From Mycosphaerelloides madeirae (taxonomy: Eukaryota > Ascomycota > Dothideomycetes > Mycosphaerellales > Mycosphaerellaceae): a stretch of 64,000 nucleotides of DNA. Shown here piece after piece: positions 9,481-18,633 of this stretch (the stretch's first letter is position 1; the number at the start of each line of letters is the position of its first letter). The translations under genes and the position numbers were made by a program. The stretch spans positions 248,001 to 312,000 of the forward strand of contig NHNV01000016.1 of the NCBI GenBank assembly GCA_002785995.1, written 5' to 3'. The notes beneath the pieces are model-generated. The model worked only from the letters and a program-made list of their open reading frames with translations, did no database searches and was not told where the DNA came from.

Positions 9481-11132
9481 ATGAGACTGCATTTCCTAGT
9501 CATCCCGCTCCTCGAAGTCGCCCCACACCACCATCACAATCGACAGATTCAAAACATACCAATGCTTCGATGGCATGGGCTTCAGCGGGGCCTTCCAACG
9601 TGGCACGCAAATCTATGGCTCAGACGCTCTCGGCCCCGAAAACACCACAAAGGTCCTTGATCTTCTCTTCTCAACACGACTGGTGCTGGCATGACAATCG
9701 GTGGCAATGGCATCGGATCATAGCTCACGAATCCCTATGACTTGATGAAGTTCATTGAGACCGTCTCGCCTGGAAGTCCTGGCGCACCATCGAATTATGA
9801 CTGGCAGGGCACCATAAAGGCTGGCTTCGGTCTTGACAACAGCCAGGTACAGTTGACAAAAGATGCCATTTCCTGATGTGTAAGGACCATCTATACCGAT
9901 TCGTGGAGTGCGCCTGGCTTCATGAAGAACAACGGAAATGATCCGAATGGCGGCTGTCTTTGTGGCGTCAATGGGATAGAGTGTGCAAATGGCGATTGGC
10001 GGCAGGCATACGCCGACTATCTGATTCAGTATCTCAGGTATTACGAAGATGAGGGAATCCGTGTGGATTATGTCGGGTTCCTTAACAAGCCTGATTTGAA
10101 GTCAGCGAGCAGCCTCAATCTAAGAATCCGAATCAGAGCTGACACCCTCGCAGTGTTACATACGCATCGATGCTCTCGTCCGGAGAACAAGCAGCCTCCT
10201 TTCTCGAGGTCTTCCACCCTAACCCTCTAGGAGTCCAGTCTCAGGACGGGCATAGTCTGCTGCGATGGCAGTGGTTGGGAAGAACAACGCGAGCACCTCA
10301 AGGGCATTCAATCTGCAGGCGCCGAATCCACCCTCGGTATTTTTACCAGCCATGGCTATTCCAGTCCTCTCAGTACACCCTTCGACACGTCCGAACCCGT
10401 ATGGCAAACCGAATGGGCTAAAATCGAAGATGCTCAAACGTATGCGTGGTATATCAACAGTAGCAGCGGCCAAGGCTTGACCTGGGCGAACCATATCCAG
10501 CAGGCATTCGCGGTGGCGAATGTGAGTGCATTTCTGCATTGGATCAGAGCGGGTAACACCACGACGAATTCGGCTCTGGTACTGCTCGACGGCGATACCG
10601 TGAATGTCAGCAAGAGGCTTTGGGCATTGTTGGTATTTGTGAATCAATCGGATAGCTGAGTCCTCAAAGTGAATGATTTTCTGTCTAGCTGGGTAAAGAC
10701 TGGCTATATATACAAATACTTCCTCATCTAGAAGGTTCTATAAACGACTGTATGTGTAAGCATAGAAGGCAAGTGAATGTCTGTTGCCACTTGATTTCCA
10801 ATCTGATTCTACCACTTTCCAACAGGCATTTGCGCAGTGGGGCCGGACTGTCGCTCCTGGTGTGACGAGGATCGATACGATTGTGGATCCGCCTGTGAAA
10901 TTCACAGCGACGGCTTTTGAGAATGGGGACGGCACTGTCGCTGTGCAGGTCATCAACAACAGCGACGATACGCAGACGGTCAAGAATGGAGGTCTGAGGA
11001 GCCCTTCATGACAACATACGTGACGAACAGCGAAGAAGATCTTTCGGTAGAAAGGAAGAGGAGGCTGAGAACGGGAAAAGTCGTGGAGAAGGTACCCGGA
11101 CGTAGCATGAGGAGCTTCGTGTTGCAGACTTG
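9481..11132 (+). pseudogene. Disrupted GH30-family glycosidase gene
   Basis: The family is recognisable in pieces over 1.65 kb: MRLHFLVIPLLE signal-like start, FDGMGFSGAFQRGTQIYG, SWSAPGFMKNNGNDPNGG, GDWRQAYADYLIQYLRYYED, GIVCCDGSGWEEQREHLKGI, PVWQTEWAKIED, TWANHIQQAF, and a C-terminal beta domain near 10830-11130. These are the landmarks of GH30 endo-xylanase/glucanase-like secreted enzymes. The reading frame is broken by shifts near 9520, 9675 and 10245, in-frame stops TAG (9721) and TGA (9874), and an insertion or rearrangement at about 10650-10825. The intron at 10101-10153 (GTCAGC...GCAG, branch GCTGAC) still looks functional. The acid/base glutamate of the NEP motif is lysine (AAG at 10087), while the nucleophile in WQTEW (GAA at 10411) is retained. 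The gene cannot make an active enzyme as sequenced. Confidence 0.85.
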
Positions 11133-11278
11133 ATAGTGCCGACCAAGGTATATTCCATCTTATTGCTGGCAGCTGGGGTGGCCTCTCGTTTCCAAACTCT
11201 CAAAAGCACGCGGCCTGAGAACGGGAGCGATATAGTCGGCTGAACACAGGCGGCTGAATTGTCGTGGAGCGTGTGCCG

Positions 11279-12919
11279 TCAGATACGGTCTGTTATCTCG
11301 TTTCTGGACGCAAGAGATGATGTTCGGATAGCAGCTTGCTTCTTCACCAGAGAATCAGAGACTACAGTTTCCAAGTACCTCTGGAAACTTGGATATGCAG
11401 TCATCATGGCAGCTCCTCCGGCAGCCCATGTGAGGCAACACCACTCCATCGATTCAAATGCCTCCCTACTGCCTGCAAAGGCCTCCATCGCACGAACGAT
11501 GATCTTCTTCTGGAGGTCGTCGGCCTTTTCGTACATTCGCATGTAGAGCACTCGATATCGCTCTACGCGGGGAGGTTGTAGGAGCCAGATATGATCTATG
11601 TCTTCGTTACCAATCTCAAGAACAGAGTCTTGTCCCTCCACGTATGGAAGTACTATTCCGTCTGATGCACTGTATTCCCCGGGTTGTAATACGAGCTCGA
11701 GGATCTCGTTGGGTAGCTCGAGAAGCTTGACTGTAAGATCAGAGAATGTGTCGGAGCAGGTTGTCCACTCAATTTCCGACGTTTGGTAAAGTGCTGGTTC
11801 AAGGATAATACCATTGAAGATTCCTTCGCCGCCGTCTCCGCCGAATCCGTCACTCAATCGCAAGAAGTCTTTGAAGTCGTCTGGCAGTGTAACGCCAATA
11901 CGTTCCTCCAATCCCTCAATCTCGGCATCGGTGGCGGGTTCTTTCCAAAGCGTTTCTGGTCGATCTTTCAGTCCGATTTCTTCCCAAAATTGAACGGCTT
12001 CTGGATTGTCGTCGCCCACTGTCAATGTATTTCCCGTTTCAAGCAATTCACGGATGCTTTTACCATCTACGCGAGAAGGTATGTAGTCACACTCCAGCCG
12101 CTTGGTGAAATTTTCCAATAAATCTTTGCCTTTGGCCTCCAAGTCACCGCGCTTCATCCCAAGAGCATCAACCATAATCCCACGGACGTAATATGGCCAG
12201 AGATATTCTGCTTCTGCAAGGCATGACACCTGCTCCGAAGCATTCCATCGCGCTACAATCTTATTGACTATCTCAGCACTTCGGGAGTCAAGATCCGAGA
12301 CCTTGAGGCGATGTTCGTTCCTGGGCGCTGCTGTTTCATCCAACAGCTTTGCCTTCTTATGAGTGTGCGTAGCTTCCGCTTGCGACTGAGAAATTGGTCC
12401 AGCAAGCCTTAACGAGATATCGAGAGCCTTTACCAAGCGTTTACTCTTATTCAAAGCTGCGGTACCAATGGCAGAATCCTCACTGGTGCTCTCCGGTGCC
12501 TCAAGACACGCGGCCAGTCCTTTCTCATCGAACGTCTGCTCATCTTTTGACACCGAACCCCAGTACTCGGCGTAGCTCTCTCTAGTGGCATCGACGTTGG
12601 ACTGAGTAACATATTCAGCTTTTACGTTCTCGGGCCAGCTGTCTGTTTCTTTCCAGGCGAAGTGAAGGCCGCGGCTCATCGATGCAGCAGCATTGGTGAG
12701 TGGTGCGGCTAGAGAAAGAGTCTCTATCAATTTTCTCGCGATGTCCACTTCTCCGAGCAGAGCGAGTTCGAGTGCGGCCTTGTTGAGCGAGCGCTGTACA
12801 TCGTTGAGATTTCCATTGAGGCGTATGCTGTCGGGATCCAGATCGATGAACATAGCAGCGGCTGCTTGCCTCTCCGCCGGCGAAGGGGTCAGTGGCCGAG
12901 TATTAGTACGGCATCTCAC
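11279..12919 (-). CDS. SMI1/KNR4 (SUKH) domain protein
   Basis: A 546-residue open frame; a second possible start is MFIDLDPDSI at residue 23 (12853). The recognisable part is the SMI1/KNR4 fold at about residues 330-470: ATDAEIEGLEERIGVTLPDD followed by FKDFLRLSDGFGG and the later DGIVLPYVEGQDSVLEIGN and IWLLQPP strands. In yeast Knr4/Smi1 coordinates cell-wall synthesis with signalling; many fungi carry additional paralogues of unknown role. The N-terminal 300 residues have helical segments but no domain I can name. It is the only intact gene between two broken ones (9.5-11.1 and 13.5-14.7 kb), yet its own frame is clean over 1.6 kb, suggesting it is still selected. Confidence 0.75.
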   Translation of the reverse strand: MRCRTNTRPLTPSPAERQAAAAMFIDLDPDSIRLNGNLNDVQRSLNKAALELALLGEVDIARKLIETLSLAAPLTNAAASMSRGLHFAWKETDSWPENVKAEYVTQSNVDATRESYAEYWGSVSKDEQTFDEKGLAACLEAPESTSEDSAIGTAALNKSKRLVKALDISLRLAGPISQSQAEATHTHKKAKLLDETAAPRNEHRLKVSDLDSRSAEIVNKIVARWNASEQVSCLAEAEYLWPYYVRGIMVDALGMKRGDLEAKGKDLLENFTKRLECDYIPSRVDGKSIRELLETGNTLTVGDDNPEAVQFWEEIGLKDRPETLWKEPATDAEIEGLEERIGVTLPDDFKDFLRLSDGFGGDGGEGIFNGIILEPALYQTSEIEWTTCSDTFSDLTVKLLELPNEILELVLQPGEYSASDGIVLPYVEGQDSVLEIGNEDIDHIWLLQPPRVERYRVLYMRMYEKADDLQKKIIVRAMEAFAGSREAFESMEWCCLTWAAGGAAMMTAYPSFQRYLETVVSDSLVKKQAAIRTSSLASRNEITDRI

Positions 12920-13467
12920 TATTTATATGAATAGCCTGTAGCCCGAGCATGTAGAATATCGGAGTTCTGCATGTCCAATGGGAGTAAGTCAAGACGAGGT
13001 CAAGGACGAGGACGAGGTGGCAGCGCCGCTCGCTTGCATGATCTTCACCGGTCAAGCGAGCCGAGGATCCGCTGCAAAACGCACACGCTTCGGCGACGCA
13101 ATATTTTAGTTAAAAGAATGGTCTCAGTCTTGAAGAAGGAAGTCATTGGAAGTCGTTTGTTGCATTTGGAAGAGCCTCCATACACGCTTGCTAAGCCACC
13201 TCTCACCAAAACCTGGTTGCACCTGACTAGTCTCTGCTTGCTGCTAAGAACGGGAATTCGCCTTTCTGTCTCTCTCTCGTCCATGTCCACACAAGACTCT
13301 GTCACGTTGGCCATCCATAACCATCCAAGCCAGAATACACCTGTGGATCCTTCTTGTGTTCCTGCTTGCTTTCTTGCTTCATCCTGCTTCAATCATGCTT
13401 TGAATCCTGCTTGTGTTCCTGTCTTGTAGCCTACTCAAACTTTTCAATCGCACACAGTCTCCAAATC
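12920..13467. other. Intergenic with simple C/T-rich repeats
   Basis: Contains short purine runs (12985-13020, GGTCAAGGACGAGGACGAGG type) and a stretch at 13340-13430 with repeated CTTGTGTTCCTG/ATCCTGCTT units. Open frames on both strands here (12971-13429, 13045-13392) have no recognisable domain. No gene is supported. Confidence 0.4.
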
Positions 13468-14681
13468 CTAGACCACTTCCCAACCCAGTGGTTTGAGATG
13501 CGCCTCGAGAACTTCCGTGTCTGGTCCCACAATTCTCCAGCTGACATTGAGCCGGCCGTCTTCCCCCATCATCTCCTCGAACGCCTTTTTTGCTGCGAAA
13601 TCGAGGAACGATACTGAAGTCAGCGCGCGAAAGACTCCCACAATGTCGAAATCGTGCGCTTCATGTCGAACGAGCCGAGCCGAGCCTTTTCAATCTCTGC
13701 CTGCTCAGAACCTGGTGCGAGGAACACAAACACGCGCAAGTTACCCTTCTTGATGGCCAAGAATCCGGACTTCGCTTTCATCGTGCTGTTGGATTCTCTG
13801 TCTCTTGCGGCAAGGATAGCAGACATGGCATTCTCGCAGTACTTGGCGACATCTTGCTCTCTCAGCTTTGTGATAACGATGACCTTTCGGCGGGCTTTGA
13901 GACGAGCGGAGGCGCCGTCCAGATACTTCTGGCCACATCATGCCAGTGCTTGCCATGCGTAAGCTGACGCGACACCTGGGGATGGCTAAGTTTCCACTGC
14001 GAGACACGCCACTGTTCTGCCGTCTACTTCTCATCGGGCTTCGTCATCAACACGTTTCCTAATCGAGGCAGACGACTCGGCTCCAGCGACAGGTTGACGA
14101 AGAGAATGATTTCCATATTTCCCTCCATACGATCTAAGATGAGAGGATCGCTGCCATCATGCGCAAGGTCCAAGAATTGCAAGTTCTGCCACGTCCCATC
14201 TGTAATACCTGGCTGGATGATGTCGAGGACGAGGTCTAGGATTCTGCGTTCAGGTCTCGACATCGATGTACGAAGCTCTCCCTCTGCGTTGGTGTAGAAT
14301 TCGATGGTGCACTTCGGCGTGCTCGGCTTGAAGAGCAGGAATCCTTTGAGCTCGGTGTGCTTGCCCTGGAGGAGCTGGAAGTTACCGCCGACGAAGACTC
14401 GCCAGCATTAGCCTGAAGCTCTCAATATGGGGATTAAGGGAGGGACTACTCACACCAGGTGCGGAGGTGCAGAACTCCATGTCTGCGAGGAAGGAGAGTA
14501 GTGGAGCCGCTATACGATTGATAGAAGTCGGCTGGCGTGTGGTGTAGCCAGTGCACGTCGCCGCCATTGGGCGGGTGACCCTGCTCCGCCATGTCAGTAG
14601 TACGCTAGGTGAGTTTTCTACGTGGGTGGCGCTCGGCGGCAGTGTGAAAGGTGGTGCTGGCGGGCAGGTTGGCAATGGCAT
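13468..14681 (-). pseudogene. Disrupted gene of unknown family
   Basis: Reading from 14681 (MPLPTCPPAPPF), an exon 14456-14681 joins 14024-14397 across a 58-bp intron (GT...AG with a GCTAAT branch), giving 199 residues with segments such as LKGFLLFKPSTPKCTIEFYT and MEIILFVNLSLEPSRLPRLG. The frame stops at TAG (14024-14026), but the same frame continues past it with protein-like sequence (TAEQWRVSQWKLSHP, GKHWHDVA), shifts by one base near 13930 into KYLDGASARLKARRKVIVIT, and shifts or splices again near 13650 into VGVFRALTSVSFLDFAAKK, ending at TAG 13468. The simplest reading is one ancestral gene of about 390 codons with a premature stop and one or two frameshifts. Alternatives: the first 199 residues are a functional shorter gene, and the last switch is a 59-bp intron. 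No family recognised. Confidence 0.5.
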
Positions 14682-14816
14682 GGTTATGTTTGATGTTGCT
14701 GAGATGGATTGCCGTGTGATAACGCATCGGCTTAGCGCCAGCAAACGCCGAGCGCGCGCACAGATCATATTCACATGCGGAACGAGCGCAAAGTGAATGG
14801 GATCTGATGCCTGAGG

Positions 14817-15244
14817 CAGCAACCACACCAAAAGTTGTTTCACTTTCGCTGTTCTCAACCTCTCGACGACAAGCCATGCCGCTATCATCGAATACAGCTG
14901 TCTCTCCGAGAACTTCTTCTTGAGAGCAACCAGGCCAAAAGTTGGTTTGTTTCTGCGAATCTCAAGTTCTCAAGGATAGTCCACACCGCTGCCGTGGAAG
15001 ACAGCCCTCTCTCGGGTAGATTGTTTTCGAGAGCGACCAGACCAAAAGTTGGCTCACTCAAGCCGTTCTCGAGGATATGATGACGGACTTTGCCTCTGCC
15101 ATCAAAGACAGCTCTTTCTCCATGAGATTTTTCTGGAGGGCAACCACACGAGAAGTGGTTCACTTCACCATGCTCAGCTTTTAGAGGATCGTCCATGCCA
15201 CCGCCATCGAATACAGCTCTCGCTTCGGAGGATCATTCTTGAGA
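14817..15244. repeat. Imperfect tandem repeat, four 107-bp units
   Basis: The core CCAAAAGTTG (diverged to CGAGAAGTGG in the last unit) begins at 14828, 14935, 15042 and 15149, an exact 107-bp step each time. Each unit then carries a GTTCTCAAGGAT-like block, a GCCGTCGAAGACAGCTCTCT-like block and a CTTGAGAGCAACCA end. Units are roughly 65-75% alike by eye. Because 107 is not a multiple of three, related peptide strings turn up in different frames on the minus strand (for example LENNLPERGLSSTAAVW and SRRSSRRDSCIR). This argues against a coding tandem repeat unless each unit is spliced. Confidence 0.85.
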
Positions 15245-15740
15245 CGCTGTTCCGTCCAGTTTGCCTGACTTTGTGTTCCCAGGCTTCACCTGAGCCGAAA
15301 TAACGAAATCTCTTGACTACGCTTATCTTCTTCTCATCGCGGTCGAGCAAGTCTGCAGGAAAATCGCCGGCTTCAGCAGACTAAACTTGGCAGACGTTGT
15401 CGAAGGCTAGCCTCTCTGTTCGACACCTTTGACCGGCTATGTCCCCCGAGCGCATTCCAATCCTGCAGGTGACATTATAAATGTGCTTCCTCTAGATGGC
15501 ATGTATGATAAGTCCCACATTCTGACATCTCCTTTCCAGGAACCGGGCAGAACTCGGATACAGTACGAACATGACCGAGTGGGGTAGCTGTAGACATTGA
15601 GTTGGAAGTTGACATCAGCCAGCGATCTTCGGAGCCCTCACAGTCGTTCCCGAATACACATAAATATCTCTCCTCTTTCTACAACAATGCGAGGCATCGA
15701 CACAAACCCCAAAGCCCGACAAGAACACCCACCCGCAGCC
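15245..15740. other. Intergenic, GST upstream region
   Basis: No gene supported. Adjacent to the minisatellite on the left. A CACATAAATATCTC segment at 15657-15670 is a plausible TATA-type element about 70 bp before the GST start chosen here. Confidence 0.4.
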
Positions 15741-16547
15741 ATGTCTTCCCCCCAACTCTTCCTCTATGACCACCCGGTCTCCAGCTACGCGCAAAAAGTG
15801 CGAATGGCCCTACGCTTCAAAAACATTCTCTTCACCAAAGAAACGCCGCAAAATCTCGGCTCTGGAGAGTCGAACGAGGGCCTCTCTTCCGCGAATCCTC
15901 GCATGGAAGTCCCTGCCCTCATCGATGGCGATTTTAAGGTTTTTGATTCCACCACGATTGTGATGTACTTGGAAGACAAGTACCCTGAACCGGCTCTTCT
16001 CCCCAAGGATCCCAAGGATCGCGCTGAGGCGAGAATGCTCGATGATGTTTGCGGCACACACTACGAAGGGCTAAATTGGGCCGTAGGCGAAATCAACTGG
16101 TTCGAGCGCGCAACAGGCGACGAGGCCAAGCGCCTACTCGCCAACGCTCAAGAGCAAACGCAACAAATCCACACGTGGCTGGCGACCAAACTCGGATCGA
16201 AAGACTTCTTCAGCGGCTCTACGCCAGGCTACGCGGATATCGCGGTCGCTCCGGTGTTCAATAGAAGCGTACACTACGGCTATGGACCTCCGGCGGGCTC
16301 GCCACTGCAGAAATGGCATGCAAGGATTAGCGATTTGCCTTTTATCAAGGAGACGTTTGCGGAGATGGCGGAGGCGGCGCAGATGATGGCTTCGATGGGA
16401 CCGAGTACTTGGAAGCCACATGGAGGACGTCGACGGGAGTATCGGGATCACAGGCTGGAATGGTTGATTAAGAACGGCGGGATTGGGATTGTGCAGAAGG
16501 GGATCGAGGATGACAACATTCGGTTCTCGTGGCCACATCCGAAGTAG
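15741..16547 (+). CDS. Glutathione S-transferase-like protein
   Basis: From ATG 15741 the product is 268 residues beginning MSSPQLFLYDHPVSSYAQKV; the frame is open further up to another ATG at 15687, which would add 18 residues. The N-terminal thioredoxin fold shows SSYAQKVRMALRFK, the cis-proline segment MEVPALIDGDFKVFDS and the glutathione-site VFDSTTIVMYLEDKYPEP. The all-helical C-terminal domain includes SGSTPGYADIAVAPVF, where the aspartate caps a conserved helix. GSTs conjugate glutathione to electrophiles or act in stress defence; the class is not clear, with some resemblance to fungal Ure2p/omega-like proteins. The basic C-terminal extension (about residues 225-268) is longer than usual. 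Its stop lies 40 bp from the stop of convergent RRP9. Confidence 0.8.
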   Translation: MSSPQLFLYDHPVSSYAQKVRMALRFKNILFTKETPQNLGSGESNEGLSSANPRMEVPALIDGDFKVFDSTTIVMYLEDKYPEPALLPKDPKDRAEARMLDDVCGTHYEGLNWAVGEINWFERATGDEAKRLLANAQEQTQQIHTWLATKLGSKDFFSGSTPGYADIAVAPVFNRSVHYGYGPPAGSPLQKWHARISDLPFIKETFAEMAEAAQMMASMGPSTWKPHGGRRREYRDHRLEWLIKNGGIGIVQKGIEDDNIRFSWPHPK

Positions 16548-16587
16548 AAGCTCTAGTTGTACAGTATGTGTCAGGCAATATGAGCGC

Positions 16588-18387
16588 TCAGTCAAAGCCT
16601 GCGAATTCGCCGACGTCCTCAGCTCCGTCGACGGGATCGTTGTCAAGCGTGCTGCTGTCAGCGTCCAGGCTCCCAGCTTTCCGTGGTACTTCAAAGAAGA
16701 ATGCACAGTTCTTTGCGTGCTTCAGCTCCTTCCACCTTCCCAACTTATGCTGAGTGCCTACAGCTGCCACCACGATGATGCCGTCCTTCGCTCTGTCTCC
16801 CTTGTCTATGATAGCCAAGTCGTTAATGACTCCCTCAGTGCGTCCGGGATCGTTGCGTGTCTCTTGAGTTGTACCGTTCACGACCGGCAGTGGGACACCT
16901 ACTGTCAGCTCCGTCCGGCTGAAAAGTTCGCTCACAGCCTGGTCCGTTGATCCAAGGCAACCCACAGCCTCGATCCTTCGTTTGTCAGAGCTGACCTTCC
17001 AGACGCGCACATAACCGTCCCAACTTCCACTGATGAAGATGTCCGAGAATGGTATTGACTTCAATGCTGTGATCCATCGCGGAGTTGGTTTTGTGCGAGC
17101 TGCTTCGGAGGGCTCGATCTCCGCACTAACTTCCTGCAGTGGTAAGGGGGGATCCATGCCATGTGCGAGTGGGTAGACGTGCACAGCCTTCTTCTTGTTT
17201 ATATTCCACAGTGAGAGAGATCCGTTGTCTGAGCCCGTAATGAAGGTTTCCTCGTCGATGCAGGCAATGCGATCCGTAGAGCCTTCGTGTGGAAGATCGC
17301 CTTGAGGTATGTCCACGCCGCTGTCCGTATCTGCACTTTTGAGCTTCGATTTCGCCGCTCCTCCTCCGCGAAAGACAAGCTGACTTTCTTCGACAACCTT
17401 CCAAAGCCTTGCCGTGCGATCTCGAGCGCCCACACTGACACATTTTTCCTGCACCAAAGCGTCGACATCGACGACTTCATCCTGGTGACCAAACAACGTT
17501 TCCACATACGCCAATTCGTCAAGAGACCATATCTTGACCGTGCGATCCTTGCTGGCAGTGAAGAGCTGATTCGTGCCTCTTCGAAATCCCAAGCTGACAA
17601 CGGAATCTCGATGGTGTGGAAACACCTTGAGCGGCTTCAAAGTCTCTGCGTCCCAGACGATCATCTTCTTGTCTGCACCTCCCGTTGCAACAAACTTCCC
17701 ATCTTGAGAAGCCGCTACGCATAATATCTCCTTTGTATGCTGTTCCGCATTCTTGCTGTTCGTGTTCTTGCCAAAAGCCCTGGAGGTCAATACTCTCTGT
17801 GGCTTTCTGCTGGGTCGTGGATATTTCTCCTCGTCTCCTTCTACTAGAGGCTCTGGCAACCGCCATTTGACAAGCACTGCATCTTTACCAACTGTGTATG
17901 CAAGCCTGCCCGAGATGGCGACGCCTGTGAGTGACTTTTGATGCCATCTGAATTGCGCGCGCGCTGCTCTACTCCAGTCAAACTCTCTCGCAATCCATCG
18001 ATAGAGCTTCCCCCTCGTCTCTGCGGTGTCTTCCTTCAGTCTATCCCCCATGCGCCGGCGCAAATTCTCTGCGTCGACATCTGCTGCATCGAAGCCCACA
18101 TCTTCCAGCACCTCTTTCTCGGTGTTCGCCAGGTATCGTTCGGCCAGTCGAATACGCTTCGACGCTGGATCTTCTCCCTCGAAGTCATCTTCTGACTCCT
18201 CGTCCTCGTCCTCATCTTCGTCCGGTCGTGAACGTCTATCTTCGTCGGAATCGTCGCTGCCAGAGATGGATTCGTCTCGGGTGCGTCGTGGTTTAGGATC
18301 TCGCTTTTGTTGAGCTCGAGGAGCAGAGTCGCCTTGCGACCGCTTCCGCTTCTTCTGCGAGGCGGGAAGCGTGAAGAAGGACGACAT
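16588..18387 (-). CDS. RRP9: U3 snoRNP WD40 protein Rrp9
   Basis: 599 residues from MSSFFTLPASQKKRKR; an in-frame ATG four codons upstream (18399) is possible but the chosen start matches the family. After a charged, low-complexity N terminus (SDDSDEDRR... DEDEDEDEESEDD) comes the conserved LAERYLANTEKEVLEDVGFD segment and then WD40 repeats forming a propeller (for example GKFVATGGADKKMIVWDAET, GTNQLFTASKDRTVKIWSLD, SDIFISGSWDGYVRVWKVSS). Rrp9 (human U3-55K) binds the box B/C motif of U3 snoRNA and is needed for early 18S rRNA processing in the nucleolus. The gene shares a short divergent promoter with the membrane protein gene at 18634. Confidence 0.95.
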   Translation of the reverse strand: MSSFFTLPASQKKRKRSQGDSAPRAQQKRDPKPRRTRDESISGSDDSDEDRRSRPDEDEDEDEESEDDFEGEDPASKRIRLAERYLANTEKEVLEDVGFDAADVDAENLRRRMGDRLKEDTAETRGKLYRWIAREFDWSRAARAQFRWHQKSLTGVAISGRLAYTVGKDAVLVKWRLPEPLVEGDEEKYPRPSRKPQRVLTSRAFGKNTNSKNAEQHTKEILCVAASQDGKFVATGGADKKMIVWDAETLKPLKVFPHHRDSVVSLGFRRGTNQLFTASKDRTVKIWSLDELAYVETLFGHQDEVVDVDALVQEKCVSVGARDRTARLWKVVEESQLVFRGGGAAKSKLKSADTDSGVDIPQGDLPHEGSTDRIACIDEETFITGSDNGSLSLWNINKKKAVHVYPLAHGMDPPLPLQEVSAEIEPSEAARTKPTPRWITALKSIPFSDIFISGSWDGYVRVWKVSSDKRRIEAVGCLGSTDQAVSELFSRTELTVGVPLPVVNGTTQETRNDPGRTEGVINDLAIIDKGDRAKDGIIVVAAVGTQHKLGRWKELKHAKNCAFFFEVPRKAGSLDADSSTLDNDPVDGAEDVGEFAGFD

Positions 18388-18633
18388 GGCAAATGACAAG
18401 TGACGGTCGTATGCAGTCGAGCTTCAGAAAAAGTTCGACTTCCCAAAGCACTCGGACTTAGCGGGGATATTTCGGGCTTGCCGGCCTCGCTCTTCGTCGC
18501 TTGGTCCACCCACAGTTGACCTCTTCTCCATCACCCAAACTCACACATGACTTCGCCTGTACATATCAGCTCAGGGTGATCTGTTTGAAACGGTCCAGCC
18601 GGGCCTTGTGGCTTGACACGAAGTATACTCACT

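Noticed and set aside
14885..15196. 103-codon minus-strand repeat protein
   Set aside because: Repeat period of 107 bp changes frame in each unit, so the apparent protein repeats do not stay in one frame.
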